A DNA stretch of 64,000 nt from Paraburkholderia silvatlantica (lineage in GTDB: Bacteria > Pseudomonadota > Gammaproteobacteria > Burkholderiales > Burkholderiaceae), in the NCBI RefSeq assembly GCF_003096715.1, contig NZ_QEOL01000018.1, positions 1-64,000 of the forward strand, read 5' to 3'. Numbering within the stretch: position 1 is the stretch's first letter; the number at the start of each line of letters is the position of its first letter. Under the pieces are notes generated by a model. That model was not told the DNA's origin. It made no database searches and was given only the letters and a program-made list of their open reading frames with translations. This document shows, one piece after another, positions 25,725 to 34,214 of this stretch. The translations under genes and the position numbers were made by a program.

Positions 25725-26552
25725 ATGCGCCATCGATTAGTCATCCAAACATTGCTTTCCGCTTTCACGCTGTTTGCGCTGCAATCGCAGCCCGTCCTGG
25801 CTGCCGAAGCCAACGCGCACGTCTTGCGCGTCGGCTTCGTGCCCGGCCCTTACGCCGATGAATTCCGCGAGGGCGTCGAGCCGCAGCTCAAGCGCAAGGG
25901 TTACACCGTCCAGTACGTCAACTTCAGCACCGGGCTCGAAGCGAATCAGGCCGTATGGCACGGCGAAATCGCCGCCGATGTCATGCAGCACGCCGTCTAC
26001 CTGAAAGCCTACAACGACCGCAACAAGACCGACCTGGTTGGCGTCGTGCAGGTGCCCACGCCGCCCATGGGCCTTTACTCCATCCGCCATCATTCTCTCG
26101 CCGCAGTGAAGCCCGGTGCGACGGTCGCCGTGCCGAACGACCCGGTCAACCTCGAACGCGCGCTCAAGATTCTCCAGGCCATCGGCTGGATCCGCATTCG
26201 CGGGAACCCCAATCCCGTCGATGTCTCCGAGCGTGACGTGGTCGCCAATCCCGCCGGCATTCGCATCGTCCCGCTCGAAACCGCGCAGGCGCCGCGCGCC
26301 CTCGAGGACGTCGATTTCGCCGCGATCCAGGGCAACTTCGCCATTTCGAGCGGGCACCACCTCACCGAAGCGCTCGCGCTCGAACAGATGCTTTCGCCCT
26401 ACGTGAATCAGGTGGTCGTCAAGTCGGCGAACCGCAACTCGCAGGAGACCGCCGACATTGTCGCGGCCTATCGCTCGAATGAATTCCGCGCCGCGATCCT
26501 GCGCAACGACACCTATAAGGGTTACCGCCTGCCCGATTACTTCCCGCGTTAG
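25725..26552 (+). CDS. MetQ/NlpA-family binding protein
   Basis: A 275-residue periplasmic binding protein of the NlpA/MetQ family, usually the methionine receptor of MetNIQ. A signal peptide (LSAFTLFALQSQPVLA) is followed by LRVGFVPGPYADEF, the family opening. Other blocks: AADVMQHAVYLKAYNDRN, ATVAVPNDPVNLERALKILQ and DFAAIQGNFAISSGH. No lipobox cysteine is seen, so it is probably soluble rather than lipid-anchored. ATG 25725 is preceded by CAGG. ATG 25677 would add 16 residues and has no ribosome-binding site. No metN or metI is nearby. The setting points to sulfur scavenging. Confidence 0.85.
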   Translation: MRHRLVIQTLLSAFTLFALQSQPVLAAEANAHVLRVGFVPGPYADEFREGVEPQLKRKGYTVQYVNFSTGLEANQAVWHGEIAADVMQHAVYLKAYNDRNKTDLVGVVQVPTPPMGLYSIRHHSLAAVKPGATVAVPNDPVNLERALKILQAIGWIRIRGNPNPVDVSERDVVANPAGIRIVPLETAQAPRALEDVDFAAIQGNFAISSGHHLTEALALEQMLSPYVNQVVVKSANRNSQETADIVAAYRSNEFRAAILRNDTYKGYRLPDYFPR

Positions 26553-26604
26553 CCGCTCTCGCCGCGAATCTCGATTACGCCAACGTTGCGCGCAATAGAC
26601 CGCG

Positions 26605-27026
26605 CGCGAGCGCGCGTCAGTCTCGCACCGCGGCTGGCTTGCCGCCAACGACCGCTGCTTCGTGCTGCGCTTGCCGTGAGAAGCGCTTTTCAAGGCGTTC
26701 GGCGTAGCCGTTATGCCCGTCGCCCCCACACATGCTTTCCCTACGGTCACAGCGAGCCCAAGGACGACCGCGCGTTTGCGACGACTTTCGCGGACAGCGT
26801 GCGTACGCAGCGATTCAGCGACTTCTTCTACTGTGCAGGCTTGCCGGAGTTGCCCGGTCTGCCCGCAACGAGCTTCCCACTGAGTCTAGACCGCGAAGAA
26901 CTGCCGCTCGGCGCCCGGGTGCTCGGACCGTGGCTGGAAGATCACACGCCGGTCGCGTTTGCGCGCTTGCTGGAAGAAGCGTCTGGCGGATTCCGGGCGC
27001 CGCCGGGCTATGGTTCGGGAGCGTGA
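26605..27026 (+). pseudogene. Amidase-signature enzyme, decayed C-terminal part
   Basis: Translating piecewise recovers the C-terminal third of an amidase-signature family protein. First comes SVSHRGWLAANDRCFVLRLP, interrupted by TGA at 26677-26679, then EALFKAFGVAVMPVAPTHAF. A frameshift near 26735-26745 leads to YGHSEPKDDRAFATTFADS, and the next frame ends LGPWLEDHTPVAFARLLEE and GGFRAPPGYGSGA. The N-terminal two thirds, with the Ser-Ser-Lys catalytic triad, are absent. So it has one nonsense change, one frameshift and a large 5' deletion. It is unrelated to AmiE at 52144-53184, which belongs to the nitrilase superfamily. Confidence 0.8.
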
Positions 27027-27160
27027 TTGACAGCGGCGCGCAGGTCTGCTCGCGCTTCGCCCCTGCGTTTTGTTGTATAGGCGCATCCCTGCGCCATTCA
27101 TCAAACGCTTGCGCGGCAGCGTCGGATGTGCAGCACCCGTGACACGAATGCATACGAAAC

Positions 27161-27195
27161 GCGGTCCGGGCGAGCATCGCGCCTGCCCGGACCGC
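27161..27195. terminator. Strong 11-bp GC hairpin
   Basis: GCGGTCCGGGC (27161-27171) and GCCCGGACCGC (27185-27195) are perfect inverted copies around a 13-base loop. It lies 134 bp after the amidase remnant and upstream of the AT-rich porin leader. No T-tract follows on either strand, so if it ends transcription it is not a classical intrinsic terminator. It could also be an insulating hairpin. Confidence 0.45.
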
Positions 27196-27514
27196 ATCGC
27201 CAACGATTCCGCAGATACAAGCGGCATCGGCAACGGCTTTTATAGAATCGACATTCGCATCGCAGTACAAAATAAATATTAGTATAAGAAATCGTTCGAT
27301 ATTGACGATGTTTTCGCCTTGACCGGAGCCTCTGCGACTCCGGAAAATAGTTGCCGGTAAGTGAATTATTTGAATGAAATTAACCCGAACAACTCTACTC
27401 AATTCATTCTCACTCCGATAACTTTATTTTCGTAACGAAATGGATTCGCGGATCAAGCGAATTTTTCATCACGCCTTTCCAGAAGTCGATCACGGCTCGA
27501 TTCCGATTTTTAAC
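27196..27514. other. AT-rich leader of second porin gene
   Basis: There is no gene here. GC content falls sharply from about 27240. Two small inverted repeats are present: CCGGAG with CTCCGG (27323-27343) and TTTCGT with ACGAAA (27428-27440). The second overlaps an upstream in-frame ATG at 27440. The region probably carries the porin promoter and operators. Confidence 0.45.
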
Positions 27515-28744
27515 ATGAAAAAGACACTTCTCGCCCTGACTACCATCGCACTGTCACCGGTCGCCGCTCACGCTCAAAGCAGCGTAACGCTCTACGGTAT
27601 CGTCACGGGCAACGTGACCTACGCGAACAACGTTCAAACGTCGGCAACGGGCGCCGGCGGCAAGCCCGCAGGCGGCGGCCAGGTCGCCCAGTTCGACAGC
27701 GGCACCTCGGGCCCGAGTTCGAGCCGCTGGGGCCTCAAAGGCGCCGAAGATCTGGGCAGCGGCGTCAGGACGCTGTTCACGCTCGAAAATGGCTTCAGCG
27801 TCGCCAACGGCACGATGGGCCAGGGCGGCACTCTGTTCGGCCGCCAGGCCTGGATCGGGATCGCGGCGCCAACTTACGGCACCGCATCGATCGGGCGTCA
27901 ATCCGATGCCGCGGTCGATTATGTTTCGCCGCTGCTCTATGCATGGTACTTCGGCAACCTCGCGATCCATCCGGCCGACTACGACAACCTGAACTTCACG
28001 CACCGCATCAACAACTCGATCAAGTACAGTTCGGATTCCTTCTCGGGCTTCCGGTTCGGCGCGCTGTACAGCCTTGGCGGCATCGCCGGAAACTTCACGC
28101 AGAACCAGTACTGGTCGGCGGGCTTCAGCTATACCGGGGCGAACCTGGCCATCGCGGCGTCGATCATCAATGCGCGCAACCCAAACAATTCGCTCTATGG
28201 CACGAATGCGAACGCCAGCGCCACGGGCAACAATCTCGGCTCGGCCGGTTCCGCCACGTCGCCGGCATCGAATCCGTCCATCTCGGGGTTTGCTTCCGCC
28301 CGCACGCAGCAGACGATCGCGGTGGCCTCGACGTGGACGATCGGCTCGGCTATCCTGGGCGTTGCCTGGTCCAACACGCAATATGGCGATCTCGGCGCTA
28401 CGCCCTCGCTCAACACGCGGAACTACCACGGCACGGCGTCGTTCAATACGGTTGGTGCGAGCGTGCGCTATCAGGTCACACCATTTCTGCGCGTGGGTAC
28501 GTCGTTCGATTACACGAATGGCGGCAACCTGAACGGCAGCGGCGGCGCGCGTTATGAACAGTGGAACCTGGGCGCCGGTTACTCACTCTCGAAAGCCACC
28601 GAACTCTACGCAACGGCCGCGTACCAGCATGCAAGCGGCATCGACTCGTGGGGCCGTGAGGCGGTCGCGTCGATCGGCTATCTGTCGCCTTCGACCACGT
28701 CGAATCAGGTGGCGGTGTCGGCCGGCATCAAACACCTGTTCTAA
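27515..28744 (+). CDS. Gram-negative porin (OmpC-type)
   Basis: A 409-residue outer-membrane porin. The signal peptide MKKTLLALTTIALSPVAAHA is cleaved before QSSVTLYGIVTGN, the classic Burkholderiales start. Family blocks: SSRWGLKGAEDLGSGVRTLF, LFGRQAWIGIAAPTYGTASI, RINNSIKYSSDSFSGFRFGA, and a closing GIKHLF with terminal phenylalanine. The ATG at 27515 is chosen because an in-frame ATG at 27440 would put 25 non-signal residues in front. Loops rich in Asn, Ser, Ala and Gly (around LYGTNANASATGNNLG) are longer than in the 2155-3330 porin. Confidence 0.93.
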   Translation: MKKTLLALTTIALSPVAAHAQSSVTLYGIVTGNVTYANNVQTSATGAGGKPAGGGQVAQFDSGTSGPSSSRWGLKGAEDLGSGVRTLFTLENGFSVANGTMGQGGTLFGRQAWIGIAAPTYGTASIGRQSDAAVDYVSPLLYAWYFGNLAIHPADYDNLNFTHRINNSIKYSSDSFSGFRFGALYSLGGIAGNFTQNQYWSAGFSYTGANLAIAASIINARNPNNSLYGTNANASATGNNLGSAGSATSPASNPSISGFASARTQQTIAVASTWTIGSAILGVAWSNTQYGDLGATPSLNTRNYHGTASFNTVGASVRYQVTPFLRVGTSFDYTNGGNLNGSGGARYEQWNLGAGYSLSKATELYATAAYQHASGIDSWGREAVASIGYLSPSTTSNQVAVSAGIKHLF

Positions 28745-28755
28745 AGAGACGATGC

Positions 28756-28790
28756 GAGCCGCTGCGTCGTCGATTCGACGGCGGCGGCTC
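28756..28790 (+). terminator. Hairpin after porin gene
   Basis: GAGCCGC (28756-28762) and GCGGCTC (28784-28790) form a perfect stem. Inner CGTCG/CGACG bases extend it with interruptions. It starts 12 bases after the porin stop codon, which fits a terminator, though no T-run follows. Confidence 0.5.
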
Positions 28791-29109
28791 GGCAGCGTGT
28801 CAGACCGGGATCGACTCAGCCAGGTCCACGCCCTGCACGTACCCTTGCCGACGCTTCGCCGACATCCTCGCGGATGGCTAGCCGGCGCGAAGTTCACCGC
28901 GAAGCTCAAAGGCATCCAGTGCAACCCGGTCGCCCAGGAGCCGGCGCTGGAAATGGAACGGGTGCGGCTCCCCGTGGCAGTCTATCAACCGGATAGGGTC
29001 AAGCCGGACATTCTCGAAATCGGTGAATCCGGTGGACTCGGCAATCCTCGCATCGGCACAGCATCTGGCTTTGCGATGTCCGGTCTCCGGCCGCCGCGCA
29101 GGAGTCGAA
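28791..29109. other. Intergenic, no recognisable gene
   Basis: These 319 bases lie between a porin terminator and the 3' end of the alpha/beta hydrolase gene. Short open frames exist on both strands, but none has a start signal or a family resemblance I can defend. The stretch near 29000-29100 looks coding-like in composition and may be debris. Confidence 0.35.
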
Positions 29110-29889
29110 TCACTGCCCCTGTTGCTGAGCCGCCTGCTCGATCAGCGCGGCCACTTCCTTCGGATGCGACTCGTAGACCGAATGGCTGGCGCCATCGATT
29201 TCCACCGTCTGGGCGTGAGCCCGCTTCGCGTACATGCGTTCGAGGTCCGGGTTGATGATCTTGTCCGCCTTCGCGACCAGATAAAACGTGGGCTTGATTT
29301 TCCATGCCGGATCCGGAATCTCCGACGCGAATACACTTGCCGCCGTCGGCATTTGTTCATGGGCCTCGAATTCGGCCTGCGCAATCGGAAGGTCGGCGGC
29401 AAAATCGCGCGGATAGTCGGCGGGATTCAAATACAGATAGTCGTCGGCTGTCTTCACGATGTCCCCATGGGGCGTCGCGTTTGGATAACGCTTGCCATTC
29501 GAGACTTCGGTTTCGCCTACATCGAGCGCATGAGCAGCAATGTAGACGAGCGACTTCACGTGTTCGTCGTTGCCCGCCTCCGTGATGATTGCGCCGCCGT
29601 AGCTATGGCCGACGAGCACGCATGGACCATCCAGGCTATCGATGACGCGCTTCGTAGCTGTCACGTCTTCCTTGAATGACGTCAGCGGTTCTTGCACTAG
29701 CGTGACGTTGTAGCCGTCCTTCGTGAGGATATCGTAGACCGGACGCCATCCGGCGCCCCCCACAAAGGCGCCATGCACGAGGACGACGTTCTTGATGGGC
29801 GCAGCCTGCGCTGTCGTAGCGGCGCCGGCAACCAGGCAAAGCGCCGCTGCTGCATGCGCAACGGCAAAACGGAAAGAAGGGAAAGACAT
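29110..29889 (-). CDS. Secreted alpha/beta hydrolase
   Basis: A 259-residue alpha/beta hydrolase exported to the periplasm. A signal peptide of 29 residues ends AQA. VLVHGAFVGGAGW holds the oxyanion loop. The nucleophile is S96 in GHSYGG. The catalytic histidine is in IDGASHSVYESHP near the end. The plant-esterase or salicylate-esterase-like group shares this layout. The substrate cannot be read off. A 28-bp operator lies 70 bp upstream of the start, matching one before the response regulator at 37086-37763, so it is probably induced by that two-component system. Confidence 0.87.
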   Translation of the reverse strand: MSFPSFRFAVAHAAAALCLVAGAATTAQAAPIKNVVLVHGAFVGGAGWRPVYDILTKDGYNVTLVQEPLTSFKEDVTATKRVIDSLDGPCVLVGHSYGGAIITEAGNDEHVKSLVYIAAHALDVGETEVSNGKRYPNATPHGDIVKTADDYLYLNPADYPRDFAADLPIAQAEFEAHEQMPTAASVFASEIPDPAWKIKPTFYLVAKADKIINPDLERMYAKRAHAQTVEIDGASHSVYESHPKEVAALIEQAAQQQGQ

Positions 29890-29958
29890 GGAAGCTCCTT
29901 GGAATGACGCTGTCGATTGACAACACGGCCAGTCTAAAAAGCTGCCTCGAACGAGAGG

Positions 29959-29986
29959 GTTACCCAGTCATTACGAATAAATGACG
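29959..29986 (-). promoter_or_regulatory. OmpR/PhoB-type operator, copy 1
   Basis: Read toward the hydrolase gene, the site ends GTAATGACTGGGTAAC. GT half-sites occur at positions 2, 13 and 24, an exact 11-bp period typical of OmpR/PhoB-family regulators. It matches copy 2 at 24 of 28 bases and copy 3 at 23 of 28. Confidence 0.7.
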
Positions 29987-30025
29987 TGCCCGCGCCGGGG
30001 CATCAAATCAAAGGGACGGAAGATT

Positions 30026-30053
30026 CGTTATTTTCTTGTAATGACTGGGTAAC
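30026..30053 (+). promoter_or_regulatory. OmpR/PhoB-type operator, copy 2
   Basis: Read toward the DUF4148 gene, the site again ends GTAATGACTGGGTAAC with GT at positions 2, 13 and 24. Facing copy 1, it creates a 17-bp perfect inverted repeat (29958-29974 and 30038-30054) in the divergent promoter. It lies 171 bp before the DUF4148 start. Confidence 0.7.
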
Positions 30054-30223
30054 CTTGGCGACCGGAGCGCCTACCTACACTGCAACCACGCAGTAACGCC
30101 TTGCCTCGCTTAGCCATGTTTCAAGTCGCCCGTTCCTGAACCTGTCTTCGCGTCCATGCACAGTCGATGCTGCGACTTTCCCTCCCGACTCATCCGCATT
30201 ACTGATATATAGGAGTATCGATC

Positions 30224-30577
30224 ATGTCCAGGCTTCTTCTCAGCATTCTCGTCGCGGCTTCTGCCGTTGCCGTCCCGGCATATAGCTTCGCGCAGTCCAG
30301 TCAACCCGTGACCCGCGCCGAAGTGCGTGCGGATCTCGTGCGTGTCGAGCAGGCCGGATACAGCCCGGCCCGTGGCAACGACATAAACTATCCCGCTGAT
30401 ATTCAGGCTGCGGAAGCGAAGGTCGCAGCGGCACAAGACGCGCAAGATTCGGCACAACGGGACATGGGTGGCGTATCGATGGCGGGCACCTCGGCCGCGG
30501 GTTCGCGTATGCATACGCCCGCACCGCCCGCCTGTGTTGGTCCGGCCAGCTTTTGCACGCCGTATTTTGGCAGCTGA
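30224..30577 (+). CDS. DUF4148 periplasmic protein
   Basis: A 117-residue exported protein of the Burkholderia-rich DUF4148 family, function unknown. The signal peptide MSRLLLSILVAASAVAVPAY ends SFAQ. The domain core is VTRAEVRADLVRVEQAGYSP followed by YPADIQAAEAKVAA. A proline-rich tail has two cysteines (ACVGPASFC) that could form a disulfide. TAGGAG lies nine bases before the ATG. Family members are often strongly induced by envelope or metal stress. Here the operator upstream links it to the neighbouring two-component system. Confidence 0.88.
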   Translation: MSRLLLSILVAASAVAVPAYSFAQSSQPVTRAEVRADLVRVEQAGYSPARGNDINYPADIQAAEAKVAAAQDAQDSAQRDMGGVSMAGTSAAGSRMHTPAPPACVGPASFCTPYFGS

Positions 30578-30595
30578 ATCGCCGGTGTAGTGTGT

Positions 30596-32191
30596 TTAGT
30601 GATCCTTTTGAGACGGCTCGCCTTCCATGGACGCCGAGCCGATCTCACCCGTTGCCAGGGCGAGCGTCGCTGCGGCGGACAGCGCGGCGCTGTAGCTGTC
30701 GGCATACGCGTTCTGAGCGGCGAGCAGCTGATTCTGCGTGAGGAGTGCGTCGGTGATGGTGCCGACGCCGTGCCGGTAAGCGGCGAACGCCGCGTCGTAA
30801 GTCGTCTGCGCGGCCTCGACCAGCGCCTTTGCGGCGTCGTTCGAGGCGAGGCTCGTGGAAAGCCCGTTCTGCGCGGCAACGATCTGCCGGATGGCTTGTT
30901 GCCTCGTATGGGTCAATTGCGCGGATGCACTGTCCGCATCATTGCGCGCCTGCATCAGCACAGCGGAACGCAAGCCGCCGTCGTACAGGGGAATCGTCAC
31001 GCCGAGGAATATGCTGCCGCTGCGGCGGCTGCCGTTCAGGTTCACTGTCGCCGCCTGATCGCCGACTGGGGGAATTGCCGTGATCGACGTCGTGCCGGTG
31101 CCGTACGCGGCCGTCGCAGAGAGAAATATCTTCGGCATGAAGGCGGATTCGGCCGCGCGGATCTTCGCCTGGTTGGCCTGTTCCAGCGCATAGGCACCCT
31201 GCACGTCCGGCCGCCGCGCAAGCGCATCGGTCACGATTTCATCGACGCTCTGGTGCAGCGCCGGCGTGAGCGTACGCGCCGGCAACGGGGCGATCACCGG
31301 TTTCGATAACGGCGAAATGCCGAGCGCAGAGACGAGGCCCAGATAGCTGTCGCTCAACGCGCCGTCCGCCTGCACTTTCAGGAGATTGGCCTGGGCGCGG
31401 TTCTGCGTGGCCTGTGCGACCTCGACGACTGTGCCCACGCCCTGCTTTCGTCGTGCGCGTGCGGCGCCGAGAATGCCGTCCGCGTTGTCGAGCGCCTGTT
31501 GCGCTGTATGCTCCCTCGCGCTTGCGGCTTCGTACGTGTAGTACGCAACGCTCACGTCGTGGATCACGTGCTGATGAACAGACGTGAACGCGATGTTCGC
31601 CGCCACGGAAAGCTCTCTGGCAGCGTCGAGGCGCGCGCGGCGGCCGCCGAAATCGAATAGCAGCCATTGCAGCGATAGCACCGAAACCGTGCCGTGAATG
31701 TTCGAGCTGGTCGATGTGTTGCCGAGCAGCGGCGTCGATGCCGCGCCGCTCGCCGCTTCGTATCCGCCCATGGCGGTGGCGGTGAGTTGCGGCAAGTAGG
31801 CGGTCTTCGCGATGCCTGCTGCGAGCGCCGCATTGCGCGCGTCGTTCCAGGCGATTCGCGTGAGCGGGTTCGTCGACTCCGCGAGATCGATCAGCTCGGG
31901 CAGCGTGTACGCGTGGTTCGCATCGAGCGCCGCCGCGGGTTCGATCGAAGCGAGTGCGGCGCTGCGCGGCAACGTGAAGCCCGCCCGCGTCGCCTCGCTG
32001 GCGCTGGGCGGCGGGCCGGGCACGATGTTGCCGCCGGCATCCGTCGGCGGCTGCCAGGGACGGTCCGGCGCGGCAGGCGCGAGATCGATCGACGACGTTG
32101 CACATCCCTCGAATCCCGAGATTATTGCCAATGCGGCAGCCAGCGCGGCGGCCAAAACGATGAACCGGGGCGTCGGTTCAGGGGCGCGCAT
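30596..32191 (-). CDS. TolC-family outer-membrane efflux protein (MdtP-like)
   Basis: A 531-residue outer-membrane channel with two outer-membrane efflux domains. The N-terminus is a signal segment containing C30 (IISGFEGCATSS), a possible but non-ideal lipobox. Repeat halves are visible at YTLPELIDLAESTNPLTRIA and RRPDVQGAYALEQANQAKIR, with PKIFLSATAAYG following. It completes the FUSC-type pump whose genes precede it; its start overlaps the FUSC stop by 14 bp. The MdtNOP set of E. coli, for aromatic and cationic toxicants, is the closest known layout. Confidence 0.86.
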   Translation of the reverse strand: MRAPEPTPRFIVLAAALAAALAIISGFEGCATSSIDLAPAAPDRPWQPPTDAGGNIVPGPPPSASEATRAGFTLPRSAALASIEPAAALDANHAYTLPELIDLAESTNPLTRIAWNDARNAALAAGIAKTAYLPQLTATAMGGYEAASGAASTPLLGNTSTSSNIHGTVSVLSLQWLLFDFGGRRARLDAARELSVAANIAFTSVHQHVIHDVSVAYYTYEAASAREHTAQQALDNADGILGAARARRKQGVGTVVEVAQATQNRAQANLLKVQADGALSDSYLGLVSALGISPLSKPVIAPLPARTLTPALHQSVDEIVTDALARRPDVQGAYALEQANQAKIRAAESAFMPKIFLSATAAYGTGTTSITAIPPVGDQAATVNLNGSRRSGSIFLGVTIPLYDGGLRSAVLMQARNDADSASAQLTHTRQQAIRQIVAAQNGLSTSLASNDAAKALVEAAQTTYDAAFAAYRHGVGTITDALLTQNQLLAAQNAYADSYSAALSAAATLALATGEIGSASMEGEPSQKDH

Positions 32192-34214
32192 GGGTCGTCG
32201 TCTCCGTGGCCGAAGCTGGGCGCGTGATCTCGGCGATGTGTCCGAGCCGCCTGGCGATGACGCTCTGGAGCGCATCGAGTGCTGGGTCGGCCGTGCGGTC
32301 CTCCGCGGCCTCGGCGCCTCGCGTCTGCGTGTCTGCGGCAAGCGGTGCGGCTTGCATGTGCGCGTCGTCGCCGGCGGCGAGGCGCTGGGCGATTTCACCC
32401 AGCCGCGCCGCGCCCGCGCGCCCTGCCGCGAGGACTAGCGGCGCCTCCAGCGCCTCGAGTTCCGCAAGCGCGCGCCGGCGGCTCGCAACCCATTCCGGCT
32501 CGGGACGCACCCACGATGGCTCGTAGTGAATCAGGCCGATATCCTGGCGCAGTCCGCCGTATTGGGCGAGCGCGCCTGCCGCGAGCGCGCCGCGCGTGCG
32601 GGCGTCCGCTGCTCGCGCAATCCGGCTCCACTGTGCAACGAGCGCCTTGAACGTCGCGTCGATCCGGCTGGCGATGCTCACGGGCCAGACGCGTGTGAAG
32701 ACCAGATAGACCACGACGTTGCCGATCAGAATGCCGATCACGCGGTCGCGTGCGAGCGTGAGGTCGAACGCAGGCGCTGGGCCCTGGATCACGCAGAGGA
32801 AAAAGGCGAACGCGATCTGCATGCCCGCGTAGGCGATCCGCGCGGACGCCATCGCCACCCACGCGGCCAGCCAGGCGCCCGCGAACACCAGCGCCATCAG
32901 TTCACCCACCGAGGTCAAGCGAGGCGTCACAAACACGATCGCCGCCGTGCCGAGCAAAGCGCCGACGAGGCAGCCCGCGATCCGCAGGGTCAACTTCTCG
33001 ACGGTTTCGGCCGTGGTGCTGAGCGACACCATATAACAGGTGATGAAGCACGTATGTATGCCCTGCCAGTCGAGCTGCTGATACAGCACGTAGCAGAACA
33101 TCGCCGCCGCCGTGGTCTTCAGCGCGTATCGGACGTGATCGGGATTCGAAAAGGCGTCGGCGTCGAAAAAGCCGCTGCGTTCGGCAGGCCCGGCGGTTTT
33201 TTCAGGCGCAGGAAGCGGCACGGCGGCGGCCTGCGCAGGCGGCACCGCAAAGCCCTCCAGCGCGGCGCGCAGGGCGGCGAGCACGAGCTCCGCAAGCGGG
33301 GCTTCCTCGGGTATGTCCGGCGCCTCGAGCGTCACATCCACGGGATAGCCGCCCTCTTCCAGCATCTCCGCCATCTGCGCCATCGTGTCGGCAATCCGTG
33401 CCGCGCACGCGTCGGGCAGGCGCGCGTCCTGCTCGCTCGCGGCGAAATCCGTCGCGACCAGAATCGCCGTGGTGGACGCCGCCGCCTGGCGCAGCGCCGC
33501 GCCGTCGGTTGGCGTCAACGTGCCTTCGAGCTTCGCAAGCTTGAGCCACGTGAGGATCTGATGGTCGCCCTCCCGCATGCACGCTTCGAACGCGGCGCGC
33601 TCCTCGCCGGTCGCCGTGCCCGTGAGGCGGCGCGCAGCGAGCCTCAGGCGCCGCGCAAGCTGCGCGGTGGCGAGCCGGCGCGGCGACGGCGCCATCACCA
33701 GGTTCACGACGACCGCCACGCCAATCGGAATCGCGATCATCAGCCATGCGTACAGCAGGCCGCGCGTTGCCGCTTCGCCAAGCGGCGCGAGGCCAAGTTC
33801 GTCGAGCCCGAAGCCGACGATCATTGCCAGGATCGCGCCGATCGGCCGAAGCTTGCTTGCCGACGTGGCGAATAGCAGTCCGAACGACAGGAGCGCCATG
33901 CTCGCCACCCGCAGCGGCGGCTGGTCGATCGTGAAGATCGCGAAAATCATCACGATCGCGATGATCACGGTCACGAGCAGCATCAAGGCGATCGACATGA
34001 CCACGCTCGCCGTGCGGTCGGGCCGGTTCAGGAAGAACACGATATACACGGAAGTCGCGGCTCCCGGCGTAGCGTAGCCGGCCGTCGCGAGCACCGTAAG
34101 CGCGCAGATCAGCGCAATGCGTGTGACGATCGCGGCGCGCCCCGGAAACGGCGCGAGCAGCTTTGCGATTTCCCGGGGACCGGGCCGCCTGATATCACCG
34201 GCAAGACTGGCCAT
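32178..34214 (-). CDS. FUSC-family inner-membrane exporter (MdtO-like)
   Basis: A 678-residue inner-membrane protein, near the 683 residues of MdtO. It has two blocks of membrane spans (ALICALTVLATAGYATPGAA onward, and ALKTTAAAMFCYVLYQQLDW onward), each followed by a long cytoplasmic segment, as in fusaric acid and aromatic acid exporters. The IHTCFITCYMVSLSTTAETV stretch is family-typical. It overlaps the membrane-fusion gene upstream by 20 bp. Likely cargo is aromatic acids or related toxic compounds, by family only. Confidence 0.87.
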   Translation of the reverse strand: MASLAGDIRRPGPREIAKLLAPFPGRAAIVTRIALICALTVLATAGYATPGAATSVYIVFFLNRPDRTASVVMSIALMLLVTVIIAIVMIFAIFTIDQPPLRVASMALLSFGLLFATSASKLRPIGAILAMIVGFGLDELGLAPLGEAATRGLLYAWLMIAIPIGVAVVVNLVMAPSPRRLATAQLARRLRLAARRLTGTATGEERAAFEACMREGDHQILTWLKLAKLEGTLTPTDGAALRQAAASTTAILVATDFAASEQDARLPDACAARIADTMAQMAEMLEEGGYPVDVTLEAPDIPEEAPLAELVLAALRAALEGFAVPPAQAAAVPLPAPEKTAGPAERSGFFDADAFSNPDHVRYALKTTAAAMFCYVLYQQLDWQGIHTCFITCYMVSLSTTAETVEKLTLRIAGCLVGALLGTAAIVFVTPRLTSVGELMALVFAGAWLAAWVAMASARIAYAGMQIAFAFFLCVIQGPAPAFDLTLARDRVIGILIGNVVVYLVFTRVWPVSIASRIDATFKALVAQWSRIARAADARTRGALAAGALAQYGGLRQDIGLIHYEPSWVRPEPEWVASRRRALAELEALEAPLVLAAGRAGAARLGEIAQRLAAGDDAHMQAAPLAADTQTRGAEAAEDRTADPALDALQSVIARRLGHIAEITRPASATETTTHARP

